64,000 nt of DNA, taken from contig OX031061.1 in the NCBI GenBank assembly GCA_943736015.1, positions 15,261,290 to 15,325,289 of the forward strand, written 5' to 3'. The position numbers were made by a program, and so were the translations under genes. Below the pieces are notes generated by a model, which was not told the DNA's origin, ran no database searches, and was given only the letters and a program-made list of their open reading frames with translations. Source of the stretch: Tridacna crocea (taxonomy: Eukaryota > Mollusca > Bivalvia > Cardiida > Cardiidae). Numbering within the stretch: the first letter of the stretch is position 1; the number at the start of each line of letters is the position of its first letter. Positions 30,847-41,716 of this stretch are shown here, piece after piece.

Positions 30847-31554
30847 TATAATGATTCATGAGCAGTCCGGACTAGTGCTGTGGTTTGCAAAAAATAGAAA
30901 ATTACATTAAAAATAGATATGCATAGACAAATACACTTTAAAGACTAAAGACCTGACATGAAAATTAATGAACTTGTCATGCCTTCTCGCTCTTGTGATG
31001 AAAGAACAAGTTGCCTGAAATGAGCAATATGCAATATCTCCCTTCGCCACCATCTTTGCAAGCCAAGGCTGACGATTCACTACGCTACTCTACCCTTGGC
31101 GGATCGAGCTTGATTTTTACATGCCCCCGATACGCTTTTTGATTGGATGCAGCCAGTTCCAACTGCAACGAATGAAATTGCTCGTAGTATTTCATCTTTC
31201 ATAAAAATAGAATAAGGTCGGGGACTTTTCGAATAGAAAGTAAACATGTAAACCAACGTGGTTGTCTGCTTATCGCTTCATGTGTATTCGTAAGCGGTTT
31301 GTAAAACGATATTTTATTGGCTTTTAGAAATATGATGTAAAGGGGGGTAATAACCAGCATCCAATAGAGGGCGCATCGCAGGAATCTCGAAATCGGGCTC
31401 AATCAACCAAGGTAAGATCCACGTAGTGATCGTAAACTTGGCTCGCGAAGATGTTCGCCACAAGATCCTCACAAATATTCATGTTAATGTACGGTATGGC
31501 ACCACAACTTGTATTAATATTTAATAATCCTTGTTTACCAAAATAGTAGTATTC
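30847..31554. other. No gene seen (about 700 bp)
   Basis: Apparently unique sequence, less AT-rich than its surroundings. No convincing reading frame. Confidence 0.5.
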
Positions 31555-31768
31555 TAATCTCTTAGCTGCTAAGCGCGACTCGCTGACCTTTTACAGACAG
31601 TGTAGATCAAGATTAGACGGCACAGAACGAGCAGTCTAATCTTTGATCTACACTGTCTGAATCGGGAGATATTTATCTCTGAGAAACATAAGTTAGAGGA
31701 AGCATTATCCGGGTTTTAAAGCCGGTTTGAAAGTTTGATATAATTTTTTATACCAGGATAGGGGTTAG
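31555..31768 (+). mobile_element. fam-B, complete, abuts fam-A
   Basis: Stem at 31597-31664 (GACGGCACAGAACGAGCAGTC). The right end GGATAGGGGTTAG runs straight into the first bases of the fam-A copy. Confidence 0.8.
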
Positions 31769-31953
31769 CCCTTTACCACACAATCCAAACTGTTAACACC
31801 CCTGTAATAGAAGCCTTTTGAAAGCATTGTGGGAAAAGGAGAAAATGCTGGTAACCAGCATTTTCTCCTTTTCCCGCAATGTTTTCTAACCTTTACGAAA
31901 CAACTTTCAAATTTTCGGCCACTTTTATTTAGTCGTCTGCAAATGCTTTCGAT
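31765..31953 (+). mobile_element. fam-A, right end removed at the SINE-1 junction
   Basis: TTAGCCCTTTACCACACAATCC, perfect-looking stem at 31822-31888, ends at AAATGCTTTCGATTT. Confidence 0.8.
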
Positions 31954-32256
31954 TTACGCCGGTAGCTCCGTCGGTAGTGTACAGGGTTTGAGAACAAAGG
32001 GTCGTGAGTTCGATCCCCGGCTCGGTCAATGTCTTTCCGAGGATTGATGATAGTCATTGCGACAGTATTCATTCCTCTCCCACCACTTACTATTGGTTCG
32101 ATGATAGTTATGTGGGAAAGCAGCCAGTGGCTTGGAATGAAAATTGTGCGGAGTACTGGTTAAAGAGACTCAAAGAAAGGATGAATAGGTGCATCGGCCG
32201 CCGCGATATAAATGAAATAGAGTTGAAAAACGACATTACACACCATACAATCAATG
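31954..32256 (+). mobile_element. SINE-1, full length
   Basis: A box GGTAGCTCCGTCGGTAG, B box GAGTTCGATCCCC, body, 3' GTTGAAAAACGACATTACACACC and ATACAATCAA. Confidence 0.9.
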
Positions 32257-32258
32257 AG

Positions 32259-32487
32259 TTAACCCTGTACCACACGAGAAAATTTTAGACTGGTCCAAAT
32301 TGAAAGCATTTGCAGACGACAAAATAAAAGTGACTGAAAATTTGAAATTTGTTTTGTAGAGGGTAGAAAACACTGTGGGAAAAGGAGAAAATGCTGGTTA
32401 CCAGCATTTTCTCCTTTTCCCACGATGTTTTCTAAAGGCTTCTTTCTCAGGGGCGTCAAATGTAGGGATTGTGTGGTAATGGGTTAA
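32259..32487 (-). mobile_element. fam-A, complete (type copy)
   Basis: 229 bp from TTAACCCTGTACC to GGTAATGGGTTAA. Order on this strand: GACTGGTCCAAATTGAAAGC, GCAGACGACAAAATAAAAG, a 67-nt palindrome (GAAAACACTGTGGGAAAAGG to its mirror, centre GGTTACC), CTTCTTTCTCAGGGGCGTC, GATTGTGTGG. TTAA plus CCC at the termini is the pattern of piggyBac-type elements; no transposase is encoded. Confidence 0.9.
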
Positions 32488-32884
32488 TAAGGTATTGATG
32501 TTTATGCTGGAGACAGAGTGTAGGTAGGCCAAGAACGGTAACTCTGTCTTGTAAATCATTTCCTAAGTGGCAGTAGTTATTTCCCATATTTAAGGTTTGA
32601 CTTCCAATTTCCTCTTCGCAGAATTCTCTGATATCCATACAATAATTTGTGCACTAACTTATATTTTAAGGGTACACCTATACCCCTGAGTTTGGCTGTT
32701 GGGGGGGGGGGGGGTTAAGGTAATCCAAGATTTTATATAAGAGGGTATGGCAATAATGGTTATCAACTAGAGGTAAAGCTGTCGATATTGATGACTTGCA
32801 GCAAAAGAAGCCTGTTATATTAAGATATTTGTGGAAACTTGCTGCTTAAAGTCGTTAAAAAAGCTGAAAGATTATCTGTAGTGA
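32488..32884. other. No gene seen; poly-G run
   Basis: G14 at 32701-32714. Otherwise unrecognised. Confidence 0.55.
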
Positions 32885-33027
32885 CTGTGATCGGACAGTG
32901 TGAAAAAGAACTTTGTGGAAAAAGGAGAAAATGCTGGTGACCAGCATTTTCTCCTTTTTCCACAATGTTTTCAAAAGGCTTCTAACTCAGGGTCATTAAA
33001 GCTAGGGATTATTTGGTGAAGAGTTAA
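32885..33027 (-). mobile_element. fam-A, left arm of a larger inverted duplication
   Basis: Stem at 32908-32974, centre GGTGACC, end TTTGGTGAAGAGTTAA. The 5' part is missing. Confidence 0.75.
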
Positions 33028-33544
33028 TCATGGGTCTATAAAATCTATTTTATCGACCAACTGACAGAGTCATGAGGTAAAATGGTCCTTGAACGTCACA
33101 TGTAGAAATCTTTTCTTGTGTAATGGGTTTCCGTGTTTTTGCGCCGATCAAGTTGTCATGTCTATTAATTTATGGATAAGTATTTCCGCGTGATTTGACC
33201 CCCAAAGAAATGGCATTAAGGATAACAAGTAGCTTCAAAACCTGTCATTTTACGCCAGATAAGCAAGTTAAAGCTTTTTTTTTACGTTTTTTTAGGGAGG
33301 TGCTCGCGTGTAATCAAAGTTTGTTACGCGAATTTCAATTCAATAGCGATTCAAACAATAATACGCGCGACTGGGAACACCGATACAAAATGTATAAAGC
33401 TGGACTTATTTCAAGTTTTTTAACGTAGGCTGATCTGGGCAAAAAAACTTTTTGGTTTTTGAAAATTTTCTACATGTGACGTTCAAGGACCATTTTACCT
33501 CATGACTGTCAGTTGGTCCAAAAATAGATTTTATAGACCCATGA
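33028..33544. mobile_element. 517-bp inverted-repeat element between TTAA sites
   Basis: TTAA at 33024 and 33545 enclose ends TCATGGGTCTATAAAATC and its mirror. The inverted arms run about 85 bp (33028-33112 / 33460-33544), including ACCAACTGACAG and AATGGTCCTTGAACGTC. The 350-bp centre holds a 77-codon frame (33195-33428) with no recognisable motif. Confidence 0.75.
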
Positions 33545-33773
33545 TTAACTCTTCACCAAATAATCCTTAGTTTTAACGACCCTGAGGTAGAAGCCTTTTG
33601 AAAACATTGTAGAAAAAGGAGAAAATGCTGGTGACCAGCATTTTCTCCTTTTTCCACAAAGTTTTCTACCCAGCTGGAAACAAAATTCATTTTTTGAGTT
33701 AGGTTTCATTTTGTCGTCTGCAAGTGCTTTCAATTTGAACCAGTCTAAATTTTATAGTTTGATAGAGAGTTAG
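33545..33773 (+). mobile_element. fam-A, right arm of the inverted duplication
   Basis: TTAACTCTTCACCAAATAATCC start (mirror of the left copy), stem at 33600-33668, right end GATAGAGAGTTAG. Confidence 0.8.
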
Positions 33774-33913
33774 TGTGAAGAATCGCCTAATGTAACCCAT
33801 GACGTAAATGCATTAAAACCCATTTTATCGGAGCAGAACTTCACCGATGACCGGGATGAACATTGTTAGAAAGTACATTTTCTGTTTCAAATTCATTATT
33901 TCTTGTTTACGCC
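33774..33913. other. fam-C end fragment and unrecognised sequence
   Basis: AAATGCATTAAAACCCATTTTATCGGAGC (33805-33840) matches the right end of fam-C. Confidence 0.5.
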
Positions 33914-34005
33914 TTTAAACCTTATCCTGCTAAATAACTAAATCTGAATTTTCAATTCGATTCTAAAAACCCAAATATTGCTATTTCAAAGTGATGTTGT
34001 GGGGA
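33914..34005 (-). mobile_element. fam-B end half, no palindrome
   Basis: TTTAAACCTTATCCTGCTAAATAAC..AACCCAAATATTGCTATTTC. Confidence 0.7.
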
Positions 34006-34275
34006 ATAACATTTGCATGCTTTATTGATAGGACAAATTCTATAATTCCAGTAAGAGAAACTCCTTTGGCTTTGACAGTACTAACGTTAGTATGAGACAA
34101 TAGTTTAGTTTAAACATATTTTATTTCAACAAGAAGAAATGGGGTTGGACCACAAGTTCTTTCAACTTAGAATCGGTCCTTCCCCTACAATACATTCAAT
34201 ACAAATTCTGCAATGGCGTAAATAAAAAGAAACCGCACATCCTCAGGCATCACACACACACACATATATACACAC

Positions 34276-34327
<52 letters not shown>

Positions 34328-34829
34328 TTTAGGAAACAAGATGGTGATCTCTGTAGAATGTGATGCTCTAATAAAGAGTAAAAAGTAGAACTGCTACAAA
34401 TAAAAAACAATTACACAAAACGCTTGGTATCTCTAATGTACAAGTGTACTGCCTAAAAAAGTAAACAGTTTTGTTCGTAACTCAAGTTGGCATTTCCAAA
34501 TAGTAATTTTTGAACGCTCAAAGGATGAAAAGCTCTAGTTGCCCTGAAAAGCGAGGATCTAATATCTGTATAGCGGGAACACTTAAAGAAATAGTATGAG
34601 ACAATGATCTAGTAATTTTTTTCCCTTATACTTGTTCAGCATCGTTAGTAAAGGTTAGAATTTTCACGCGACAAAAAAGGAAATATAAGAAATACTGTCA
34701 GATAATTAACCATGTCATTCGAAAGGATATGTCAGATAAGACTGGCATAAAAATCGACTTGTAATGTTATCTAATATGGAACAATGACATTTCTGACGGG
34801 ATTTAGATAGTACGAGTATAAATATCCAA
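34006..34829. other. No gene seen; dinucleotide repeats inside
   Basis: (CA)n at 34250-34275 and (GA)n at 34280-34323. The rest is unrecognised AT-rich DNA. Confidence 0.6.
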
Positions 34830-35051
34830 TTAATCCTTTATCCGAGTTTTAACGACCCAAGAGAAGAGGGCTTTCGAAAATATTGTTGGAAAAGGAGAAA
34901 ATGCTGGTAACCAGCATTTTCTCCTTTTCCCACAATGTTTTCAACCCCTTTAAAATATAGAAATTGCAAACTGAGTCACATTGGATTTGTAGTCTGCAAA
35001 AGCTTTCTATTTTGGTCTTGTCACAAATTTTGTCACGTGGTAAAGAGCTAA
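34830..35051 (+). mobile_element. fam-A, good hairpin
   Basis: TTAATCCTTTATCCGAG to GTGGTAAAGAGCTAA. Stem at 34878-34944. Confidence 0.8.
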
Positions 35052-35381
35052 CAAAATATGAATCAACAGTTTATTCCGTTACAGAAATCAAGTAATGAGA
35101 ATTCAAACGCAAAGCTAACTTTGCAATCATCATTGAATGCTTTAAAGGCTAATTCGCGGCCCAAAGGAAACAATATACATGTAAATACTATTTAAATTGC
35201 AGTTGAATCGTACCATTTACAAGTACAGAAATTATTGTGAAAGATGACAATTTGTTTTTGTACGCTCCTTCCAAGTGTTGGTCGATGGCAGAAAAATAAA
35301 TACTGAAACTAAGTAAAATGTCACTCCCAACTTTTGTTTACTTTTTACCTAGTTTAACACTTAAAACGCTGAATTAATGAG
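35052..35381. other. No gene seen; second copy of the 14540 repeat
   Basis: Bases 35185-35300 resemble 14545-14670. Confidence 0.5.
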
Positions 35382-35566
35382 TTAAACCTTTTCAAGTAGG
35401 CAAAGCAGCCCTAATATTGTTATTTCAAGATTGTTTCATCCATAATATGTAAGAAGGTAGCGGAAAGTGCAGATCTAAGATCAGACTGCACATTTTGTGC
35501 AGTCTGATCTTGATCTGCACTGTCCGCAAAACCAAGTGAACTTGGTTCCAGTGCTGTAAGGGTTAA
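35382..35566 (-). mobile_element. fam-B, shortened
   Basis: TTAAACCTTTTCAAG to GTAAGGGTTAA. The stem at 35465-35526 is nearly perfect; the left flank is shortened. Confidence 0.8.
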
Positions 35567-35904
35567 AATTCATATTTTCTGCCTGCTGCTAACACGGGAC
35601 TAGCTATACAATAGGAGGTTGTCATTTTCACATAAAATGTTTTACTTTAAAATGGCATCACTTTACTTTCATTTTAAAAACCAGCATTTATTACTTTTTT
35701 TGTCATTATGGAGCCACCGTTAGTTTGAAAGTAGTCCCAGTTGACATTGGCACAATGATTTTGTTGGGCTTTTATAGTAATAATGTCATAAAAAATGGTC
35801 ATCCTGTTACGCAAGTGCCAAAACAAAAATAGATATATATCGAGTCTTAATTAAAAATTGTGTTGTCAATAAAATAATTCTACATGTATGCCTTGATCTG
35901 ACAG
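35567..35904. other. No gene seen
   Basis: Unrecognised. Confidence 0.5.
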
Positions 35905-38900
35905 TCGACTTGTTAGCATCGACAAAAAAACTCCTTAGTATGAAGATTTTATCAAAACGAAACGGCAGCTGAAATGCGAAAATAACGGCCGATTGAAAAT
36001 TGACAATTCGCTTTTATAGCACATTGAATTCGAATCGGCAGCTAGCTAACAGTTGCAATTCAGTAAATATACGAGACTTTTATCAAAACAACTTGACAGA
36101 TGAAATGTGAGGTTGACTATCGTTTGACAGTTGACAATTCGCTATAACAGCATATTGAATTCGAATTGGGAGTCGGCTGACATTTAAGACTTGACAGTTC
36201 AGTAAATATAAGATACATTTTGGAAAGTAAGAGGGAACGGCAGCTGACGTGTACAGTTAGTTTACACAGATGACAATTTGATAGTATAGCATATTCAACT
36301 CGATTTTGCAACCGGCTGAGTGTTGACAGATGACGATTCAGTAAATATACAATAGCTTTTAATAGATAAAAAGAAATGGCAACTAACGTGTAAAGTTAGC
36401 TCACACTTGCCAATGTGCTGGATAGCTTATTAAATTCAGATTGGCAGCCAGCTATTATTTGATGACTCAGTAACATACGATACTTTTGATTACAACGATT
36501 TGGCGGCCGAAATGTTAAGTTAGCGGATAGTTGACACTTGACGATTCGCCATTAAAGCATACTGGATTTGGAATGGCAGTTAGTTGACGTTGACAGTTGA
36601 AGATTTAGTAATGAAACCTTATTTTAATCAAACCGAATTGGCCGCAGAAATATGAACTTAAATGATAGTTGACAGCTGGCAATTAACTATTATGGCATAT
36701 TGAATTTAACTTGGCAGCCTGCTGACAGTTGACAGCTGAAGTGTGCAGTTTTTTGACTAAATTGGCAGCCATATGTCAGCTGACGATTCAGTAATTATTC
36801 AGTACTTTTCAATATAAAAAAATGGCAGACGTGTAAACTAGGCCGACAGTTGACCGTTGCCAGCCGAAAGTTGGACAGTTAACAATTCTGTAAACATACT
36901 ATATTTTCATCAAAAATAATTGGCAGCTGACCCGTGAAGTTGGCATTTGACAGTTCCTTAGTATGTCATATTTAATTCCAATTTGCAGCAAGCTGACTGA
37001 GAGTTGACAATTGCAATTATAGCATAATGAATTGTAATTCAACGCCAGCTAACAGTTGATAGTTGTCGATTCGATAATCGTATGATAGTTTTGTCACAAC
37101 AAATTGGCAGCGGAGGTGTGAAGTTTGCAGAATTTGTCACTTGACATTTCCTAGCATGGCATAGCAAATTGAATTCGAATTTGCAGCAAGCTGACAGTTG
37201 ACAGTTTACGATTAATTAAACATACGATACTTTTTATCAAGATGAATTGGCAGCTAAATGTAGAAGTTGGCAGACGATTGATAGTTGACTTTTCCCTGTT
37301 ATAGCATTCGCATTGGCAGCCAGCTGACAGTTGACTGTTGATGATTCAGTAAACATGCTTTGCCTTTTTATCAAAACGAATTGGCATCTGAAAAGTGCAA
37401 TAAGCTGAAGGTTTACAACTGACAATTTGCTTTTATAGCTTATTGAATTCAAATAGATAGCCAGCTCACAGTTCACCTTTTCAGTAAACATACGATACTT
37501 TTGACAAAAACACAACGGAAGTTGTAAGTTTGAAATTGGCTGAAGATTGAAACTTTACAAATCAACGGTATAGCATACTAAATTCGAACTGGCTGCCAGC
37601 TGACAGTTGACTTTTCAATAAAATCATCTTATTTTCATTAAAACGGATTGGCAGCTGCTGCTTTCTCTTTATCTAAACAAATTGGCAGCTGAAGCATGAA
37701 GTTGGCTAACAGTTGGCAATTCACTACGGTAGTGTTTTGAGTTTAGATTGACAGCCAGCAGACAGGTGAAATTTGGCGATTTAGTGAACGTGCAACAAGT
37801 TTTATCGAAACAATTTCGAGCATGAAGAGTTAGAAGGCTGTTATGTGACAGCTGACAATTCTTAAGTAGAGCATATTGAATTCGAATTGGTAGCCAGCAG
37901 ACAGGTTACAGTTCGCTTTTCTTAAACAAAATATACTTTTGATAGAAACTAATTGGCAGCTGAAGTTTGGAATGGGCTGACAATTGACAGTTGACGATTC
38001 GCTGTGTTACCAAATTGAATTCAAATTGGCAGCTGAATAACAGTGTACGGTGCAGTAAAAATACCTTTCTTCATCGAACGAATTGGCTCCTGAAGTGTGA
38101 AGTTGGCTGACAGTTGACAGTTGACGATTCAATTAAACAGCATAATGAATTTTTATCGACAGCCAGCTGACAATCGACAAGTGACAATTCAGTAAACATA
38201 TGATACTTTTTAGGAAAATTAATTGGCAGCTGCAGAGTGAAGTTGGCTGATAGCTGACAGTTGATAATTCGATGTTACAGCTTACTGAATTCGAATTAGC
38301 AGTCAGCTGACATTTGACAATTGACTATTCAGAAAACATGCCTTATTTTCATAAGAAACGAATCGGCAACTTATGAGTGAAGTTAGCTGACAGATGACCG
38401 ATGACAATTTGTATTTATAACATATTTGGTTCCAATTAGCAGTCAGCTGACAGTTGTCAGTACAATAAACAAACGACACGTAACAAAAAAAAGAATTAGC
38501 AACTGAAATGGGAAGTTGGCTGACAGTTGACATTTAGCTATTAGAGCATATTAGATATAAATTGGCACCAAGCCGACAGTTGACGGTTTAGTAAGCAAAC
38601 GTTACTGTTGATAACAACAAATTGGCGGCTGAAGTGTTAGGTTGACTGATAATTCAGTTAAAAATTTGCTATAATAACATACTAAATTCGACAGCCAGGC
38701 TGTTTAGTAAGCATGCAGTAATTTTTCACAGCAAACTGGCAGTTGAAATGTGGAGTTGGCTAACACTGACAGTGGATAATACCAAAAAAATAGCGCATAA
38801 ATCCGCATTGGCAGAAAGCTGACATTTTACCGTTGACGATTCCATTGATATGCGATACTTTTATGCGGAAAAAAAATTGGCAGCTTAGATGTGAAATTGG

Positions 38901-38920
38901 CTGACAGTTGACAGATGTTT
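35905..38920. repeat. Decayed ~137-bp satellite, about 22 units
   Basis: CTTTTATCAAAACGAATTGG-like blocks recur at about 35947, 36078, 36355, 36620, 36903, 37228, 37366, 37630, 37930, 38205, 38343, 38605 and 38855, with others between; mean spacing is near 137 bp. Each unit contains GGCAGCCAGCTGACAGTTGAC and two related GTTGAC(A/G)ATTC halves, suggesting a dimeric origin. Units differ strongly, so homogenisation has long stopped. No coding capacity. Confidence 0.85.
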
Positions 38921-38923
38921 TTT

Positions 38924-39890
38924 CGTCGCCGATTTGAATTCTCTGATTTTCCGCCGCTGATTAGAATTCCCTGCTTTTCCATCACTGATTTGAACTCCCT
39001 GCTTTTCCTTTGCTGATTTGAACTCCCTTCTTTCCCGTCGCTGATTTTAATTTCCTGCTATCCCGTCGCTGATTTGAATTCCATGCTCTTCATTTGCTGA
39101 TTTGAATTCCTTGCTTTTCATTTGCTGATTTGAATTTCCTGCTTTTCCGTCGCTGATTTGAATTCCTTGCTTTTCAGCCGCTGATTTGAATTCCCTGTTT
39201 TTCACCCGCTGATACGATTTCCCTGCTCTCCCTTTTCTGATTTACCATCGCTGATTTGAATTCCCTTCTTTTCCTTTGCTGATTCGAATGCCCTACTTTC
39301 CCGTAGTTTATTTGAATACCATGCTCTTCATTTGCAGACTGAATTCCCTGCGTTACCGTCGCTGATCTGAATTCCCTGCTCTTCATTCGCTGATTTGAAT
39401 TCCCTGCTTTTCCGTCACTGATTAGAATTCCCTGCTTTGCCGTCGCTGATTTGAATTCCTTGCTTTTCCGTCGCCGATTTGAATTGTTTGCTTTACCGTC
39501 GCTGATTTTAATTCCCTGTTTTTCCTTCACTGATTAGAAAACCCTGCTTTGCCGTCGCTGATTTGAATTCCCTGTCTTTCCTTCGCTGATATGAATTCCT
39601 GCTTTTCCGCCGCTGATTTGAATTCCCTGCTTTTCCGCTGCTGATTTGAATACCATATTCTCCATTTGCTGACTTGAATTCCCTGCTTTTTCCGTCGCTG
39701 ATTTGATTTCCCTGCTCTTCATTTGCTGATTTGAATTTCCTACTTTTCCGTCGCTGATTTGAGCGCCCTGCTTTCCCGTAGGAGATTTAAATTCCCTGCT
39801 ATTCCGTCGCTGATTCGAATTCCCTGCTGTTCATTTGCTGATTTGAATTCCCTGCTTTTCCGTCGCTGATTTGAATTCCCTGCTTCCAGT
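38924..39890. repeat. 28-bp satellite, about 34 units
   Basis: Consensus GCTGATTTGAATTCCCTG + CTTTTCCGTC, with EcoRI sites (GAATTC) in most units. Units are far more alike than in the neighbouring 137-bp array. On the minus strand all three frames of the unit are open, giving long spurious frames (39174-39530, 39534-39722). A real secreted repeat protein is possible but unsupported. Confidence 0.9.
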
Positions 39891-39924
39891 AGCTAGTTAG
39901 AATCTCCTGTTCCTATCGGGAACT

Positions 39925-40117
39925 GATCGTAGTTTCTGCTACAGGCTTCATTTCTCTCACATCCCTCATCAATCTTTTTCTAGATGGTTCTGTGGGATAG
40001 CAGCAAGTGGCTTTGAGCAAAGTACCAGTTAAAGAAATCCCGGAAAAGCATGTATTGGTGCACATGCCGCAATACTAGAACTTAAATATAGTTGAAAACG
40101 GCGTAAAACACCAAGCA
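39925..40117 (+). mobile_element. SINE-1, tRNA head missing
   Basis: TTCTGCTACAGGCTTCATTTCTC, GGGATAGCAGCAAGTGGC, GTTGAAAACGGCGTAAAACACC. Confidence 0.7.
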
Positions 40118-40142
40118 AACTTAAACTATGTCAATGATTTCT

Positions 40143-40365
40143 TGAACCCTTTCCCAAACAATCCCTGGTTTTCAAGACTCTGAAAAAGAAGCCTTTTGAA
40201 AACATTGTGGGAAAAGGAGAAAATGCTGGGGAACCAGCATTTTCTTCTTTTCCCACCATGTTTTCTACCCTCCCAGAACAAACTTGAATTTTTAAGTCAT
40301 TTTAATTATGTTGTCTGCGAGTGCTTTCAATTTGGACCTGTCAAAAATTCTGTCGTTTGGTAAAT
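40143..40365 (+). mobile_element. fam-A, good hairpin
   Basis: TTGAACCCTTTCCC start. Stem at 40195-40262 with centre GGGGAACC. The right end is GTTTGGTAAATAC. Confidence 0.75.
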
Positions 40366-40594
40366 ACATTGTAGTTGAAGTAATATCACAAAACAGCGAT
40401 GTATGGACCAAAATAAGAATTTCAACGCATTCTTCGAAATACTGTTCTTATGTAATTTGCTGTGTGTAAAACAAGGATTTTTTTCATCAGTGTATAACAA
40501 TAATTAAATAATTAAATAAGATAATCATGTAAAGTGAAGAACTTAGGACACTTATAAATACTGTTATTATACATAATGTTCTGTGGGTAGTGAT
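40366..40594. other. No gene seen
   Basis: Unrecognised. Confidence 0.5.
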
Positions 40595-40735
40595 GTTGAA
40601 AAGAATCTGCAAAAACTGTCGACCTAGGTGAGCCCGCGCATTTTGCGCAGACTGACATTGGTCGAAACATTTTGCTAATTGTAAATTTTCTGAATGTCGA
40701 ATGACCATTCTACCTCAGGATTAAGTCGTTGATGG
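40595..40735 (+). mobile_element. fam-C, worn palindrome
   Basis: GAATCTGCAAAAACTGTCG, AGCCCGCGCATTTTGCGCAGACTGAC, then GACCATTCTACCTCAGGATTAAGTCG. Confidence 0.7.
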
Positions 40736-40749
40736 ACAAAACTTTATTT

Positions 40750-41203
40750 CATGCCTTCCAGTAGGATATTGAGAAATAGCAGTGAAAATATTTTTCGATC
40801 TTACACTGGTACTACCAGTGAAAATACCGATTTTCATGCTCTTGTTGCCTAGGTTTATTGCGCGTGCCTGATATCTAGATGGGAAATATTTACCTTACAT
40901 TTCACGCGCTTGACGTAATATTGTAATGCGTTGCTATGCGGGAGTGGTACGCCACGCGACGGTGAATAAAGGAAAAGAACTGTACTGGATTTTGATAAAA
41001 CTCCTCCAAGAAAATGTTAAAAACATGAAATAAATAGAATTTTATTTTTCGGTGAAAGATCGAAATTTAATTCATCTCGTGAACACCATCGGTAATACTT
41101 TCACTCGTGGCTACGTCATTCGTGAAAATATCACCGATGGTGTCTACTCGGTGAAATAAATTTCGATCTTTCACCGAAAAAAACAAATATCTTCTATGTA
41201 TTT
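40750..41203 (-). mobile_element. fam-F copy
   Basis: Reverse of 24542-24998, full length. The inner palindrome is at 41046-41180. TTTATT at 41041-41046 (AATAAA on the minus strand) is the nearest downstream polyadenylation-type signal for the GT31 gene that I could find. Confidence 0.8.
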
Positions 41204-41293
41204 TGTGGATCCATAGTTACTGGTATGTTAAAATGACTAGCTTGGCATCACACATTATGGAGATATATTGACTCTTTATCACGTAGTCGTGAT

Positions 41294-41522
41294 TTAACTC
41301 ATTACCAAATGACAATATTTTAGACTAGTCCAAATCGAAAGCATTTGCAGAGGACAAAATAAAAGTGACGGAAAATTTGAAATTTGTTTTGTGAAGGATA
41401 GAAAACATTGTGGGAAAAGGAGAAAATGCTGGTTACCAGCATTTTCTCCTTTTCCCAAAATGTTTTCTTAAGGCTTCTTTCTTAGGGTCGTCAAAAGTAG
41501 GAATTGTGTGGTAATGGGTTAA
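41294..41522 (-). mobile_element. fam-A, complete, in the GT31 3' region
   Basis: 229 bp, TTAACTCATTACC to GGTAATGGGTTAA. Stem at 41400-41466. Shares TTAA at 41519 with the next copy, which lies in the opposite orientation. Confidence 0.85.
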
Positions 41523-41716
41523 AGACCCCGAACAAAAGGTCTTCTGAAAATATTGTTGGCAAAGGAGAATATGTTAACAAGCATTTTCTCCTTTCCCACA
41601 TAATGTTTTCTACGGGATCAAAGCAAAATTGCACCATTTGAATTACATCGAAATTGTCGTCTGCAAATGCTTTCAATTTGGACAAGGCTGAATTTTGTCG
41701 TCTATTAAAAGGTTAA
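41519..41716 (+). mobile_element. fam-A ending in the GT31 stop codon
   Basis: Worn stem at 41548-41612. The right-hand TTAA (41713-41716) contains the TAA stop of the GT31 frame on the minus strand. The whole element lies in the presumptive 3'UTR. Confidence 0.75.

Noticed and set aside
32259..32487. fam-A hairpins as bacterial-type terminators or attachment sites
   Set aside because: They are dispersed, have TTAA ends and flanking element sequence, and lie in an animal genome.
33195..33428. 77-codon frame as a small gene of the inverted-repeat element
   Set aside because: No motif, no second copy visible to test conservation, and the length is within chance for this AT content.
39174..39722. 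118- and 62-codon minus frames as a repeat protein gene
   Set aside because: They follow from the 28-bp satellite having no stops in any minus-strand frame; there is no start context, signal peptide or flanking exon evidence.
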